The notes beneath the pieces are model-generated. The model worked only from the letters and a program-made list of their open reading frames with translations, was not told the origin of the DNA and did no database searches. A stretch of 16,584 nucleotides of DNA from contig JADJQY010000023.1 in the NCBI GenBank assembly GCA_016712505.1, positions 1-16,584 of the forward strand, read 5' to 3'. Positions 15,572 to 16,584 of the stretch are shown here, one piece after another (the stretch's first letter is position 1; every line of letters begins with the position of its first letter). The translations under genes and the position numbers were made by a program. This stretch comes from Candidatus Eiseniibacteriota bacterium. Its GTDB lineage: Bacteria; Eisenbacteria; RBG-16-71-46; CAIMUX01.

Positions 15572-16359
15572 ATGAAGCCATTGCCCGACAAGAAGAAGCG
15601 GCAACCCCTCAGTCGTGAGCGGATCCTCCAGGCCGCCCTCCGTCTCGCCGACCGGAAGGGCATCCCCTCCCTCTCCATGCGCACCCTAGCCGCCGCCCTC
15701 GGGGTCGAGGCGATGTCGCTCTACAAGCACGTCCGGAACAAGGACGACCTCCTCGACCAGCTCGTCGACCACGTCGTCGCCACCATCAGCTCCCGCCCCC
15801 CGGCACCCCCTGGCGCGACGCCATGCGCACCCGTGCCCGTTCCGCCCGCCGCGCCTTCCTCGCCCACCCCTGGTCCGCCACGCTCTTCGAGTCCCGCCTC
15901 CGCCGCCCGACTCCCGTCCGCCTCCACTACGCCGACACCGTCCTCGGCCTCCTCCGCAGCGGCGGCTTCAGCGTGTCGGAGGCCTACCGCGCGTTCCTGC
16001 TTCTGGACAGCTACCTCTACGGGTTCGTTCAGCAGGAGATCAGCTGGGCGGTCGAGGATGAAGACGCGTCGCGAGACGCGTGGGAGGCGGGGGAGGGGGC
16101 GTCGCTCGACGCGTATCCACATCTCGCCGCGGTGACCGCGTTCGTGGCGAGGAGCGGGGAAGGCGGACAGCCCGTGGTGCTGTCGGATCTCTTCGATCAC
16201 GGGCTCGAGATCGTGCTGGATGGGCTGGAGGGGTTGAGGGGAGGGACGGGTAGGGGGCGGACGAACTCAGACGGGGAGGGCGTCGTGGGTGGCGCGAGCC
16301 TCGAATCGGAGGCCGTGATTCTCGGCGGCGGGGCCGCGGATTCATTCACGCCGGAGTGA
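15572..16359 (+). pseudogene. TetR-family transcriptional regulator with a one-base frame break
   Basis: Starts at ATG 15572 with GGAG just upstream. Residues ~15-65 form the TetR helix-turn-helix: SRERILQAALRLADRKG, LSMRTLAAALGVEAMSLYKHV with the recognition helix, and NKDDLLDQLVDHV. The frame breaks in the C-run near 15796-15801: one more C gives PPGTPWRDAMRTRARSARRA and the C-terminal ligand domain (DSYLYGFVQQEISW, LSDLFDHGLEIVLDGLEGL), ending at 16359 for ~262 residues. The C-terminal pattern resembles TetR_C (tetracycline-repressor-like) regulators. As given, the gene would make a truncated DNA-binding piece with a Pro-rich tail. It is divergent to the outer-membrane protein, with a fitting operator between, so it probably represses that gene and itself. 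The final ~40 residues (GTGRGRTNSDG...) look disordered. Confidence 0.88.
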
Positions 16360-16584
16360 CCACGATAAGTGGGACTTCTCGATCGGTTCTGACGATGGAT
16401 GTCTCCGGTAAGTGTGAACGGTCCGCTGTTCTCTCCGCGGACGTCCGCACGTGCCGCCGCGGACGACCGTCATCGATGCCGACTTCCGGCCAGCACTTCC
16501 AAGTTGCGAACCTCGACCGAATCGGTGCAGAATCTCGCCGTCCTTCGACCGTTGGAGCCGATTCCGGGGAGGATTCATGGCCGC
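16360..16584. other. right-edge spacer, no supported gene
   Basis: A 78-residue minus frame spans 16342-16578 but is Arg/Ser-rich without motifs and overlaps the end of the regulator. A weak GC hairpin (GTCCGC/GCGGAC arms, about 16443-16464) is present without a T-run. Confidence 0.4.

Overview
The window is GC-rich DNA from a Gram-negative bacterium. Supporting signs are a small outer-membrane-barrel-like protein ending in Phe, Sec and Tat signal peptides, and Shine-Dalgarno-type starts. The protein repertoire would fit Myxococcota, Acidobacteriota, Gemmatimonadota or Eisenbacteria-like lineages, but I cannot place it further from sequence alone.

Left part (about 1-7340, minus strand): although no long open frame crosses positions 1-3750, three-frame reading of the minus strand recovers a whole type II polyketide/fatty-acid-synthase-like operon. 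In transcription order (high to low coordinate) it holds a Tat-signal secreted protein, a PqqD-like protein, an HprK-like protein with a degenerate P-loop, a FabZ-type dehydratase, a FabG-type ketoreductase, an acyl carrier protein, a GcvT-like folate-binding protein, a chain-length-factor-like ketosynthase without the active-site Cys, an acyl-CoA:ACP acyltransferase (FabD-like), and a ketosynthase with a CASGA active site that runs off the left edge. Each gene region has about the usual family length, but most carry one-base frame breaks, often in short G or C runs. Breaks are far denser at the left (1-3850). Only FabZ and PqqD are clean. This is either recent decay of the locus or uncorrected consensus indels.

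Middle (7340-10050): a 360-bp divergent spacer with a near-perfect 20-bp palindrome separates the minus operon from plus-strand genes for a second HprK-like protein with an intact Walker A motif and an MGT-type UDP-glycosyltransferase. Several very short frames sit at the gene ends. The layout suggests one bidirectional biosynthetic locus: a type II KS/CLF system makes an acyl or polyketide chain, a glycosyltransferase may decorate it, and a PqqD plus two HprK-like proteins (one apparently active, one apparently not) form an unusual accessory module.

Right (10330-14490): two secreted proteins on the plus strand, a matrixin-type zinc metalloprotease and a large TPR protein with an N-terminal all-beta-looking domain. 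They are separated by about 630 bp with a low-GC island and no recognisable gene. At 14763-16359 a small outer-membrane-barrel-like gene (minus) and a frame-broken TetR-family regulator (plus) diverge around an inverted repeat that overlaps the probable minus-strand promoter. I saw no rRNA, tRNA, CRISPR array or insertion sequence.
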